A DNA stretch of 47,539 bases, from the NCBI GenBank assembly GCA_002382805.1, contig DGAD01000036.1, positions 1 through 47,539 of the forward strand. Direction: 5' to 3'. The position numbers were made by a program, and so were the translations under genes. Under the pieces are notes generated by a model. The model was not told where the DNA came from, ran no database searches, and saw nothing but the letters and a program-made list of their open reading frames with translations. The DNA comes from Clostridiales bacterium UBA4039. GTDB lineage: Bacteria; Bacillota; Clostridia; Lachnospirales; Vallitaleaceae. This document shows, in pieces, positions 16,437 to 25,037 of this stretch (the first letter of the stretch is position 1; every line of letters begins with the position of its first letter).

Positions 16437-19400
16437 ATGGAGTCAATTAAAAGCAATTATGTGAATGTTTGGGAAGAACAAATTACGCTACCGACATATG
16501 AGATTGGGGAAGCGGAAAAGAATCCGATTTTTTTAGAAAAACGTGTGTACCAAGGAAGTACAGGAAAGGTATATCCTTACCCGGTTGTTGAAAAAATATC
16601 GGATGAGAAAGTAGACAAAGTCTATCAAGCAGTTTATTTAGAAAACCCATATTTAAAAGTAATGATTTTACCGGAGCTTGGTGGACGGATTCAACGTGCC
16701 TATGATAAAACCAATGATTATGATTTTGTCTATTATAATCATGTGATTAAACCGGCATTAGTAGGACTTGTCGGACCATGGATTTCTGGAGGGATTGAAT
16801 TTAACTGGCCACAACATCATCGTCCGACAACATATATGCCTGTTGAGTATCAGCTTCAAGAGCATGAGGATGGCAGCAAGTCCGTGCTTGTGCATGATGT
16901 GGATCGAATGTATGGCACACAATCCATTGCGGCATTTACCTTGTATCCAGATAAAGCCTATATTGAAATTAGCGGACAGCTTTATAATCGAACAGCCCTT
17001 GCACAGACGTTCCTATGGTGGGCAAACCCTGCAGTTCCGGTCAATGATTATACCCAATCTATTTTTCCACCGGACGTTCATGCGGTTATGGACCATGGGA
17101 AAAGGGATGTCTCTAGATTCCCGATTGCAACAGGGGAATACTATAAAATGGACTATAGTGCAGGCGTTGATATATCTATGTATAAGAATATTTTGGTACC
17201 GACATCTTACATGGCACAAAAGTCCAAGTATGATTTTGTCGGAGGCTATGATTATCAAAAACAAGCGGGTATATTGCATGTGGCTGACCATCATATCTCA
17301 CCAGGTAAAAAACAGTGGACATGGGGATGTGGAGATTTTGGACAAGCTTGGGATGATAATCTGACGGATACAGATGGACCTTATGTTGAATTGATGACAG
17401 GTGTCTATACGGATAATCAGCCGGACTTTACATGGCTAAAACCTTTTGAAGAGAAAACTTTCAAGCAGTATTTTATGCCGTATAAAGCCGTAGGGCAAGT
17501 TAAAAATGCAACTATTGATGTTGTTATGAATATGGAAAAAAACCAGGATACAGTGGATTTGGTGGTATATGCATCCAGTGAAAAAAACCTTGACATAATC
17601 ATTGAATATAAAGACGATGTTATCTATGTAGCATCTATTGCGGTCTCTCCAGTTAAGACCTATGCAAAAGAAATAGCGTTTTGCTGTGAATCTGAAGTTG
17701 GACTGAAAGCTTCAATATTTGAGCAAGGGAAGCTACTTTTATCCTATGCACCTGAAAGCCAAGAGATTGAACCAATTCCAGATGCGGCTAAAGCAGTGGA
17801 AGCTCCCCAGATGATTCAAACCAACGAAGAACTTCTGCTGGCAGGAATGCATATCGAACAATATCGACATGCGACGTATCTGCCGGACCCATATTATTTG
17901 GAAGGTTTAAAGCGGGATGCTGGGGACATACGTATCAACAACGCTTATGGAACACTTTTGCTGCGTCGAGGAGACCTTGATAGGGCGCTTGAACACTTTA
18001 ACAAGGCGATTGAACGCTTGACACGTTTAAATCCCAATCCTTATGATAGTGAAACCTACTACAACCTAGGATTAACGCTTTTTTACCTTCATGACATGGA
18101 TGGGGCGTATGATGCATTTTATAAGGCGACATGGACCAATGAACAGCAAGAGATGGCTTTTTATTATCTGGCAACCATTGATTGTCGAAAAAAACGCTAT
18201 GAGCATGCTTTGGAGATGATTGATAAAGCGCTGACCAAAAATACTAAGAACATCAAAGCTCGAGGATTAAAAGCCTATGTACTTCGAAAGTTAAAACGAA
18301 TCCAAGCGCATCGAAAATGGTGTGAAGAAAGCTTGACGGTTGATTCTTTTCATGGCGTATTACTTTTTGAAGAAGGTATCTTAAAAAATGAAACGCGTGA
18401 AAAAATGCTCAAAAAATCCGTTGACAACATGTTACTTGTTGCTAGAGATTATGCAGAGTTTGGTGCATATGAAGAGGCAATCATGGTACTTAAAACAGTC
18501 AAAGATTTTTCACCGTTAGTAGGCTATTATTTAGGATATTACGCGCATCAATTAGGAAAAGATGATGTGGCAAACCAATATATTCAAGCAGCAGAACAAG
18601 CGGCGTCGGATTATTGTTTTCCAAATCAATTGGAGGATATTGAAGTCCTTCGTTATGCCATTAATCAGTATCAAGCAACAATGGCAGCGTATTATTTAGG
18701 GAATGTCTATTATGATAAGCTGCAGTGGGAAAAAGCGACTGAACTTTGGGAAGCGTGTGCCAAAGCCCATGATGATTTTCCGATTGTTTATCGCAACTTA
18801 AGTTTGGCTTACTATAATAAATTCAACAATCCCAAAAAGGCAAAGATGGCTATGGAAAAAGCGTGGTCTATCAATGAAAGCGATCCACGGGTTTTCTTGG
18901 AATTAGATCAGCTTTATAAAAAACTAGATATGTCTTTTGAAGAGCGTCTGCAACGCTATGAGAGCTATATAGACGTGGTCGAATGTCGTGATGATTTATA
19001 CGTAGAGTATGTGACGCTGTTAAATATGACGGGTTCAAGTAAAAAAGCATATGAAAAAATGATGCAAAGACAGTTTCATCCATGGGAAGGGGGAGAAGGA
19101 AAAATTACCGGGCAGTATAAGTTTGCTTTAATGACGATGGCTAACGACGCATTAGCCAACAACAGATTAGAACAAGCGAAAGCCTATCTAAATCAGGCAT
19201 TGACGTACCCTAGAAATCTAGGCGAAGGTAAACTTGAAGGTGATAAAGATAATGATGTGTATTACTTATTAGGAAAGGTTAACCAGGAACTTGATAATAT
19301 GGAGCATGAAGCGACAGAGTGCTTTAGACGAGCGACAGTTGGGACGAATGAACCGGCAGGCATGATGTATTATAATGATCAGCCGGCAGATATGATAATG

Positions 19401-19724
19401 TACCAAGGGCTGGCACACCGACAGCTTGGAGAGGAGACACAAGCAAAGGCGCGTTTTTATCGATTAATTGATTATGGAGAAAAACACCTTTTTGATGATT
19501 TTAAAATCGATTATTTTGCCGTATCTTTACCGGATTTTCTGATTTTTGAGACGGATTATAATCAGATGAATAAAGCCCATTGCTATTATTTGATGGGACT
19601 TGGACATCTGGGATTAGGCGATGATAAGAAGGCGACAACCTACTTTGAAGAAGCACTTAAAATAGAACCATCACATATGCACAGTCACATATACCGATAC
19701 TTGTATACTAATGTGACACAATAA
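16437..19724 (+). CDS. DUF5107 domain protein with C-terminal TPR repeats
   Basis: 1095 residues, no signal peptide, so cytoplasmic. The first about 370 residues match the DUF5107 pattern I know: a beta-rich, mutarotase/glycosidase-like region with LPELGGRIQRAYDK, GPWISGGIEFNWPQHH and TWGCGDFGQAWDD. The C-terminal about 600 residues are TPR-type helical pairs (GDLDRALEHFNKAIERL, KRYEHALEMIDKALTKN, and a last one at GDDKKATTYFEEALKIEP). The family is common in gut Clostridia next to carbohydrate genes; a sugar-processing or sugar-binding role is inferred. A frame-extending ATG at 16395 lacks a ribosome binding site, while the ATG at 16437 has GGAGG at 16427-16431. It stands alone, opposite an AraC regulator. 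Confidence 0.82.
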   Translation: MESIKSNYVNVWEEQITLPTYEIGEAEKNPIFLEKRVYQGSTGKVYPYPVVEKISDEKVDKVYQAVYLENPYLKVMILPELGGRIQRAYDKTNDYDFVYYNHVIKPALVGLVGPWISGGIEFNWPQHHRPTTYMPVEYQLQEHEDGSKSVLVHDVDRMYGTQSIAAFTLYPDKAYIEISGQLYNRTALAQTFLWWANPAVPVNDYTQSIFPPDVHAVMDHGKRDVSRFPIATGEYYKMDYSAGVDISMYKNILVPTSYMAQKSKYDFVGGYDYQKQAGILHVADHHISPGKKQWTWGCGDFGQAWDDNLTDTDGPYVELMTGVYTDNQPDFTWLKPFEEKTFKQYFMPYKAVGQVKNATIDVVMNMEKNQDTVDLVVYASSEKNLDIIIEYKDDVIYVASIAVSPVKTYAKEIAFCCESEVGLKASIFEQGKLLLSYAPESQEIEPIPDAAKAVEAPQMIQTNEELLLAGMHIEQYRHATYLPDPYYLEGLKRDAGDIRINNAYGTLLLRRGDLDRALEHFNKAIERLTRLNPNPYDSETYYNLGLTLFYLHDMDGAYDAFYKATWTNEQQEMAFYYLATIDCRKKRYEHALEMIDKALTKNTKNIKARGLKAYVLRKLKRIQAHRKWCEESLTVDSFHGVLLFEEGILKNETREKMLKKSVDNMLLVARDYAEFGAYEEAIMVLKTVKDFSPLVGYYLGYYAHQLGKDDVANQYIQAAEQAASDYCFPNQLEDIEVLRYAINQYQATMAAYYLGNVYYDKLQWEKATELWEACAKAHDDFPIVYRNLSLAYYNKFNNPKKAKMAMEKAWSINESDPRVFLELDQLYKKLDMSFEERLQRYESYIDVVECRDDLYVEYVTLLNMTGSSKKAYEKMMQRQFHPWEGGEGKITGQYKFALMTMANDALANNRLEQAKAYLNQALTYPRNLGEGKLEGDKDNDVYYLLGKVNQELDNMEHEATECFRRATVGTNEPAGMMYYNDQPADMIMYQGLAHRQLGEETQAKARFYRLIDYGEKHLFDDFKIDYFAVSLPDFLIFETDYNQMNKAHCYYLMGLGHLGLGDDKKATTYFEEALKIEPSHMHSHIYRYLYTNVTQ

Positions 19725-19741
19725 GCAAAACATAAAATAAT

Positions 19742-19788
19742 AGTTGACGTGACAACCAATTGTCGTTATAATGGTTGTTCCGTCAACT
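19742..19788 (+). promoter_or_regulatory. Promoter and long palindromic operator of the marR-MATE-aac operon
   Basis: The -35 is TTGACG (19744-19749) and the -10 is TATAAT (19767-19772), spacer 17 bp. Two 17-nt arms, AGTTGACGTGACAACCA (19742-19758) and TGGTTGTTCCGTCAACT (19772-19788), are inverted repeats with 15 of 17 positions matching. They span the whole promoter to about +10. Inside lies a second palindrome, GACAA-CCAA-TTGTC (19751-19764). This fits autorepression by the MarR protein encoded immediately downstream. Confidence 0.8.
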
Positions 19789-19813
19789 ATTTTATTTGAT
19801 TTGGAGGGCATTT

Positions 19814-20260
19814 ATGCAAAGAAGTATAGGACGTTTAGTGTCAATACTGTATCGGAAAAATCAAGTGTATCTTAATCTTGTGCTTAAACCTATAAATATT
19901 ACAGCGGCTGAGTTACCTATTTTGCTTCATCTTTATGAGGATGATCATGTGTCTCAGGAAGAGCTATCTACTTTTTTAATGATTGATAAAGGGGCGACGG
20001 CTCGAGCGGTACAATCACTGATTAAAAAAGGGATTTTAACTAAGGAAAAAGATATACACGATCGACGGGCATTTCAGGTATATGTCACTGAGCAAGGCAC
20101 AAACATTAAAGAGAAGCTATACGAACAGCTAAATGGTTGGACACACTATTTGACCCAGGACATTGATGCACACGAAGTTGACATTATGTTTGATGTATTG
20201 GAGGCAATGGTTAAAAAAGTTGAAAAAGCAGATTTTAGAGAAATAGAGAGGAAGTTTTAA
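19814..20260 (+). CDS. MarR family transcriptional regulator
   Basis: 148-residue winged-helix repressor. The recognition region HVSQEELSTFLMIDKGATARAVQSLIKKGILTKEKDIHDRRAFQVYVTEQG (split) has the MarR wing motif DRRAF. An open frame extends to 19775, but the palindromic operator covers that stretch. GGAGGG (19803-19808) points to the ATG at 19814. The stop overlaps the MATE start (TAATG), indicating coupling. It probably represses its own operon and is released by a drug-like ligand; ligand unknown. Confidence 0.9.
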   Translation: MQRSIGRLVSILYRKNQVYLNLVLKPINITAAELPILLHLYEDDHVSQEELSTFLMIDKGATARAVQSLIKKGILTKEKDIHDRRAFQVYVTEQGTNIKEKLYEQLNGWTHYLTQDIDAHEVDIMFDVLEAMVKKVEKADFREIERKF

Positions 20261-21606
20261 TGGCACAAAACAATGTTTTAGGTACGGAAAAAATATCGAG
20301 TTTATTGATTAAATTTTCTGTGCCAGCAATTATTGGCATGATTGTTAACGCATTATATAATGTTGTTGACCGTATTTTTATAGGAAATGCTCCGGATCTT
20401 GGTTCGGATGGGTTAGCCGGAATTACCATCGGTTTTCCAATTATGATTATATTATTATCGATTGGTCTATTATTTGGTGTAGGTGGGGCAACGTTATTTT
20501 CAATTAAGTTAGGGCAAGGAAAGCATGAAGAGGCGGGACAAGTCCTTGGAAATGCTTTTTCATTATTAGTTATCAGTGGAGCCTTATTCTTAATTCTTGG
20601 ACAAATATTTTTGGCACCGCTACTAACGATCTTTGGTGCCAGCGCAAAGGTTTTACCCTACGCTACCGAATATATGCGGGTGATCTTTTTTGGCGCGATT
20701 TTTCAGGTATTAAGTATTGGTATGAATAACTTTTTACGTGCAGATGGCAAACCGAAGTTGGCAATGATTACTATGTTTGTTGGAGCGGGGATTAATATTT
20801 TGTTGGACCCGGTGTTCATTTTTGTCTTTAAGATGGGGATGACAGGAGCTGCACTCGCAACGATTATCTCTCAGGCAATATCGGTGTGGTGGATTATGGC
20901 TTACTTTTTATCAAAAAAAAGACAACAGCGTATTACTCTGCATAACATGAAGCTAAGATTTGATGTAACTGCTCAAATTATTTCTCTAGGAATGCCTGGT
21001 TTTTTGATGCAGCTAAGCAATAGCTTGCTTAATGTTATCTTAAATCGAAGCTTACTCGCTTATGGCGGAGATGTTGCGGTATCAGGCATGGGAATTATTA
21101 ATAGTATTCAAACTATTTTGTTGATGCCGATTATTGGATTAAATCAAGGCGTACAGCCAATTATTAGTTTTAACTATGGAGCAAAAAAATATCAAAGAAT
21201 TAAAGAAGCGCAGATGCTAGCTATTATAGCAGCAACGGTGATTGTTGTTATTGGTTGGATTGTTACGCGTATGTTTCCGGAACAAATAGTAACGGTGTTT
21301 AATCAGGAACCAGAGCTTATTGCATTTGGAAAGCTGGCGATGGGAATATGGTTTGGATTTTTGCCTGTTATTGGTTTCCAAGCTTTAGGTGCCAATTTTT
21401 TTCAAGCGGTCGGACGACCAAAGGCATCAATGGTGCTTACCTTAACACGACAGGTTATTTTATTGATTCCTGCTATTATAGTGTTCTCAAATTTATGGGG
21501 ACTTAAGGGGCTTTTATATGCTGCGCCATTTGCAGATGGAGTCTCTGCTGTAATTACAGGTATCGCATTTTACTTTGGAATGCATGCATTGGCAAAAGAA
21601 TTGTAA
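20260..21606 (+). CDS. MATE family efflux transporter, MarR-controlled (MepA-like)
   Basis: 448 residues, about twelve transmembrane helices in two homologous halves. The N-terminal half carries FSVPAIIGMIVNALYNVVDRIFIG, a MATE segment resembling the MepA/NorM-like group from Firmicutes; the second half begins near ISLGMPGFLMQLSNSLLN. It is predicted to export cationic compounds using an ion gradient. The MarR-MATE arrangement parallels mepR-mepA in staphylococci, though I have not compared sequences. The start overlaps the marR stop. It is followed 18 nt later by an acetyltransferase gene, giving an export-plus-modification operon. Confidence 0.9.
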   Translation: MAQNNVLGTEKISSLLIKFSVPAIIGMIVNALYNVVDRIFIGNAPDLGSDGLAGITIGFPIMIILLSIGLLFGVGGATLFSIKLGQGKHEEAGQVLGNAFSLLVISGALFLILGQIFLAPLLTIFGASAKVLPYATEYMRVIFFGAIFQVLSIGMNNFLRADGKPKLAMITMFVGAGINILLDPVFIFVFKMGMTGAALATIISQAISVWWIMAYFLSKKRQQRITLHNMKLRFDVTAQIISLGMPGFLMQLSNSLLNVILNRSLLAYGGDVAVSGMGIINSIQTILLMPIIGLNQGVQPIISFNYGAKKYQRIKEAQMLAIIAATVIVVIGWIVTRMFPEQIVTVFNQEPELIAFGKLAMGIWFGFLPVIGFQALGANFFQAVGRPKASMVLTLTRQVILLIPAIIVFSNLWGLKGLLYAAPFADGVSAVITGIAFYFGMHALAKEL

Positions 21607-21624
21607 TGTAGAAGGAGGCAAAGG

Positions 21625-22407
21625 ATGTATACGAAGGCAGATTTAATCAAAGCAATAAAAAAGATGGGGATTAAACCAACAGATACCTTGTTTATCCATT
21701 CTTCAATGAAAGCAGTTGGCGAGGTTGAAGGTGGCGCAGATACAGTTTTGGACGCCTTTATGGATTATCTGTCAGAAGGGCTATTAATTCTTCCGACACA
21801 TACATGGGCGCAGATGAGTGCAACGTACAATGTATTTGACCCAAGGAAGGAACCATCTTGTGTAGGGATATTGACGAATCTTTTTATGAAGCGCCAAGGT
21901 GTTTATCGGTCGTTACATCCGACGCATAGTGTGGCAGCATATGGAGAGGATGCAGAAGAATTTGTCAAAGGTGAAGAAAACATGACTACGTCTTGTCAAA
22001 GGGGAGGCTGTTATGATCGTCTGAGAGACAGACAGGCAAAGATCCTTTTGCTAGGCGTAAACCATGCACGCAACACGTTTATTCACGGCGTAGAAGAATG
22101 GCTAGACGTTCCGGAACGTTTTACAGAAAAGCCGGTTCTTTTTAAGATTGTCATGCCTGACGGTACGTTAAGAGAGAGTCATGTGTATCGCCACTATAAT
22201 TCTACAACAGCACATATCTCTGAAGCATATACAAAACTGGAACAGGCGTTTTATGATAACAACGCAGCAGAAGCTACAATTTTTGGAGATGCAGACTGTA
22301 TTTTATGTGATGCCAATAAAATTTTTGAAGTGACAAAGAAAGTTTTGTCCCATCAACGCAATTGTTTGATGGAGCTGGAAGAGATTCCAAAGGCATGGTG
22401 GACATAG
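21625..22407 (+). CDS. Aminoglycoside N(3)-acetyltransferase family protein
   Basis: 260 residues of the AAC(3)/YokD type, which transfer acetyl from acetyl-CoA. Family marks are DTLFIHSSMKAVGEVEGGADTV split over residues 20-41, LILPTHTW, the HPTHSVAAYG motif near 112 and LLLGVNHARNTFIHGVE near 150. Some members confer aminoglycoside resistance; others have unknown housekeeping substrates, so resistance is not proven. AGAAGGAGG supports the ATG. It lies in the MarR-controlled operon with the exporter. Base composition resembles the neighbours, with no flanking mobile element, so recent acquisition is not indicated. Confidence 0.88.
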   Translation: MYTKADLIKAIKKMGIKPTDTLFIHSSMKAVGEVEGGADTVLDAFMDYLSEGLLILPTHTWAQMSATYNVFDPRKEPSCVGILTNLFMKRQGVYRSLHPTHSVAAYGEDAEEFVKGEENMTTSCQRGGCYDRLRDRQAKILLLGVNHARNTFIHGVEEWLDVPERFTEKPVLFKIVMPDGTLRESHVYRHYNSTTAHISEAYTKLEQAFYDNNAAEATIFGDADCILCDANKIFEVTKKVLSHQRNCLMELEEIPKAWWT

Positions 22408-22517
22408 AATTAATATGATTCTAAAAGAAAATAAAAGATAGTATAAGTTTACATAGCATAACTAAAAACATAACACAAATATAACATTCTGTTAACTTTT
22501 TGTTAATAATAATTCTC

Positions 22518-22546
22518 TTTACATAATGATAATCCTCGCATATAAT
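22518..22546 (+). promoter_or_regulatory. Promoter of the chemoreceptor gene
   Basis: TTTACA (22518-22523), 17-bp spacer, TATAAT (22541-22546). Between the expected start near 22553 and the ATG lies a 7-bp hairpin GATTAGG/CCTAATC (22575-22596) just before the GGAGG ribosome binding site (22601-22605). It could modulate translation. Confidence 0.75.
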
Positions 22547-22612
22547 AGGTCTATACTACTAGTTTTCAATTTGTGATTAGGCGTTTAGACCTAATCAATG
22601 GGAGGTTTTTCT

Positions 22613-24700
22613 ATGGATTTAGCAAATAAAAAAAAGAAGGTTCAAAAAAAAAGAACATTCACATTAAATTTACGTATATTTAATAACATGAAAATACAGT
22701 CAAAGCTTTTGGGGGCGTTTTCACTCTTAGTTATACTTATTTTAATTTTGACAGGAACAACAATGGGGAATTATGCAGATATTTCAAAACAGAATCACAT
22801 ATTATTTCAAACAAATAAGGCCATCGATTTTTTGGCGTTGGCGCGTGTTGAACAAGTACGGTTTGAAAAAGATCTAAGCCAAGAGTCGGCAGACTTAGTT
22901 GAACAGTATCTGGATGAAAGTGCAAAGTATATCAATAGTGTTCTTGATGTCATGGTTTTAGAAGAAAACCGTGTGAGTTCGAAGCAAATGCTTGAAAGCA
23001 TTGAGAATTATCGAAGTGCTTTTCGAACTTATGTAGACTTAAACCAACAAAAAGAAGAATTATCAACATCGAGAAATACAATTGGAAATGCAACATTAAG
23101 TCGTATTGAGAGATTGATATCCTCGCAAAATGAGTACATTATGAGTTCCGATTCTATTGAACAGATGAATAGTGGACTCGACCGTTTGGTTGTCATGCAA
23201 TCAGCATTTGATGCATATTCACAAGTACGTATTGCTTCATTGATGTATGCAAATACGGAGGAACAAATGTATGCTGATGAATTTATGGCTAAGATCGAAT
23301 TAACACAAACAGCCCTTAATAAAGCAAAGGAAGGCATTGATAATTCAGAGGTTATCGCATCCATTAATGAATCAGTTGATAATATCAATAATTATAAAAC
23401 GACATTTATATCTTATCAGAAATTAGTCGAAGATCAAACATCAGCACGACAAAATATGCGCGAATACGCTGCAGGCACATCTGATATTGTCAATGATATC
23501 ATTTCAAATGTGTCCGAGTACTTAAATAGTATTCAAACCATTGCCAATAGAAATAACATCATTATATCAATCGTTGCGATAATCATAAGCATCTTTTTAG
23601 GAATCATACTTAATGCAATTATTTCTAATCCGATCCATCAAGTTATCCAAAACATTCAAAGCCTATCTGAATATGACTTAACCCACACAATTGATAAACA
23701 AATGGTTGAAAGAAAAGACGAAGTTGGTTTACTTGCTAAAGCTGTTAGCCAAATTGAGACAAGCTTAAAAGAGATTGTCACCAATATGGATAATAGTTCA
23801 AAGCTTATGGGAGATACATCAAAGAACTTATCAATAATCTCTCAATCGACTTCGACAGCATCAACAGAAATAGCTAGTACAATTGAGGAAATTGCAAATG
23901 GTGCATCTTCACAAGCACAAGACACAGAAAATGGTGTTGAAGGCATAATACACTTAGGTGCACTCATTGAATCTGAACAAGAAAATGTTGGGAAAATTAT
24001 CGAAGCAGCCGATCATGTAGAGACGCTAAAAAATGAAGGGGTAGATTTGATTGATACCCTTGTTGAAGAAACAGAAAAAAATCAAAAGGCAACAGGACTT
24101 GTTGATAAAATTGTTCGTGAGACAAATGAACGTGCAGAATATATTGGACAAGCCAGTGACATGATAGAAAATATTTCCAGACAAACCAATTTACTTGCGC
24201 TAAATGCAGCGATTGAAGCGGCTAGAGCGGGAGAAGCTGGAAAAGGTTTTGCTGTAGTTGCAGAAGAGATACGTAAACTAGCAGAACAGTCAAAAAGTTT
24301 TTCGGATGAGATTTCCCTGACTATTCAAGAATTAAAAGTTAAGGCAAATGAAGCTGTAAAACAGATGGAAATATCAAAAGAAATCGGAAAGTCTCAAGAA
24401 AATCGGGTACAAATGACCCAGCATAAATTTGAGGGTATTGATGAGGCGATTGAGACGATGCGTAGTTATATTGATGAGCTTAAAGCATCTGGCGCACAAA
24501 TGGGCAATACAAAAGTTAAAATGACCGATATAATGAGCAATCTTTCAGCATTAGCTGAAGAAAATGCGGCAAGTACAGAAGAAGCAGCGGCAGCTGTGGA
24601 AGAACAAACTGCATCCATTCAAGAAGTCTCTGCATCTTGTGTAGAAATCGAAGGCATTATTGAAGACTTTGAGCAAATCATTCGACGCTTTACATTATAA
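22613..24700 (+). CDS. Methyl-accepting chemotaxis protein
   Basis: 695-residue transmembrane chemoreceptor. The Lys-rich N-terminus is followed by a first membrane helix at about 33-50 and a helical extracellular sensor (four-helix-bundle type, about 52-315). A second membrane helix lies near 316-338, followed by HAMP and the methyl-accepting domain. The kinase-contact hairpin tip [20 protein letters not shown] lies at about 521-540. The end is [14 protein letters not shown] and a short tail without a CheR-tethering pentapeptide. A frame-extending upstream start (22598) overlaps the ribosome binding site, so the ATG at 22613 is used. Monocistronic, with its own promoter and terminator. Ligand unknown. 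Confidence 0.93.
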   Translation: MDLANKKKKVQKKRTFTLNLRIFNNMKIQSKLLGAFSLLVILILILTGTTMGNYADISKQNHILFQTNKAIDFLALARVEQVRFEKDLSQESADLVEQYLDESAKYINSVLDVMVLEENRVSSKQMLESIENYRSAFRTYVDLNQQKEELSTSRNTIGNATLSRIERLISSQNEYIMSSDSIEQMNSGLDRLVVMQSAFDAYSQVRIASLMYANTEEQMYADEFMAKIELTQTALNKAKEGIDNSEVIASINESVDNINNYKTTFISYQKLVEDQTSARQNMREYAAGTSDIVNDIISNVSEYLNSIQTIANRNNIIISIVAIIISIFLGIILNAIISNPIHQVIQNIQSLSEYDLTHTIDKQMVERKDEVGLLAKAVSQIETSLKEIVTNMDNSSKLMGDTSKNLSIISQSTSTASTEIASTIEEIANGASSQAQDTENGVEGIIHLGALIESEQENVGKIIEAADHVETLKNEGVDLIDTLVEETEKNQKATGLVDKIVRETNERAEYIGQASDMIENISRQTNLLALNAAIEAARAGEAGKGFAVVAEEIRKLAEQSKSFSDEISLTIQELKVKANEAVKQMEISKEIGKSQENRVQMTQHKFEGIDEAIETMRSYIDELKASGAQMGNTKVKMTDIMSNLSALAEENAASTEEAAAAVEEQTASIQEVSASCVEIEGIIEDFEQIIRRFTL

Positions 24701-24730
24701 TTTATTGTAATCGTTAAGAACTTAATACGT

Positions 24731-24781
24731 AAAAACCCTGTGATTATGCATATAAAAAGATGCTGGTCATGGGGTTTTTTG
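24731..24781 (+). terminator. Terminator of the chemoreceptor gene
   Basis: AAAACCC (24732-24738) pairs with GGGTTTT (24772-24778). The stem continues inward through GTGA/TCAT-type pairs including wobbles, and a T-run ends at 24780. Confidence 0.8.
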
Positions 24782-24802
24782 TGTGTTATTTGAAAAAGGT
24801 TA

Positions 24803-24811
24803 TGATATACT
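24803..24811 (+). promoter_or_regulatory. Possible hcp promoter (extended -10)
   Basis: TGA-TATACT (TATACT at 24806-24811) has the extended -10 form. No good -35 is present at 17 bp, so an activator may be needed. If used, the hcp leader would be about 220 nt long. Weak evidence. Confidence 0.4.
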
Positions 24812-24850
24812 ATAAGAAGATGCATGATGACAGACATTTTATTTGCATAA

Positions 24851-25030
24851 TATGTAAACGTAATAAATTCGAATAAATGTAGCTGAGGCTACATAAGTGA
24901 GGGGGCGTTTATGATATTATAATTTCAATGATTCATGAGCCAAGACATTACTGATTAACGTGGTAAGAATCATGTAACATTCAATAGCAATGTCTACTGT
25001 CAAGAGGCGGAGGCAGGAAAAGGAGTAGTG
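24851..25030 (+). promoter_or_regulatory. Structured leader upstream of hcp, candidate regulatory RNA
   Basis: No ORF, several complementary blocks. TAAACG (24855-24860) pairs with CGTTTA (24906-24911) and encloses a perfect hairpin ATGTAGC-TGAG-GCTACAT (24877-24894). Downstream, ATGATTC (24928-24934) can pair with GAATCAT (24967-24973), and AGACATT (24943-24949) with AATGTCT (24989-24995). These two helices interleave, so they form a pseudoknot or exclude each other. AATGT (24989-24993) can instead form a local hairpin with ACATT (24977-24981). A purine-rich stretch leads to the ribosome binding site. I could not match it to a riboswitch class I know. Pairing was found by eye. Confidence 0.5.
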
Positions 25031-25037
25031 ATATTAA

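Noticed and set aside
16768..17364. 198-codon plus-strand frame inside the DUF5107 gene
   Set aside because: Out-of-frame shadow; the long frame around it is continuous and has recognisable domains.
19814..22407. Recently acquired resistance island
   Set aside because: No insertion sequence, integrase, flanking repeat or visible shift in base composition.
22575..22596. Hairpin before the chemoreceptor as a c-di-GMP riboswitch
   Set aside because: Only a 7-bp stem with an 8-nt loop; none of the conserved GEMM features are present.
24851..25030. TPP or SAM riboswitch in the hcp leader
   Set aside because: A CTGAG string is present but lies in a simple tetraloop; the rest of the conserved thi-box or S-box is absent.
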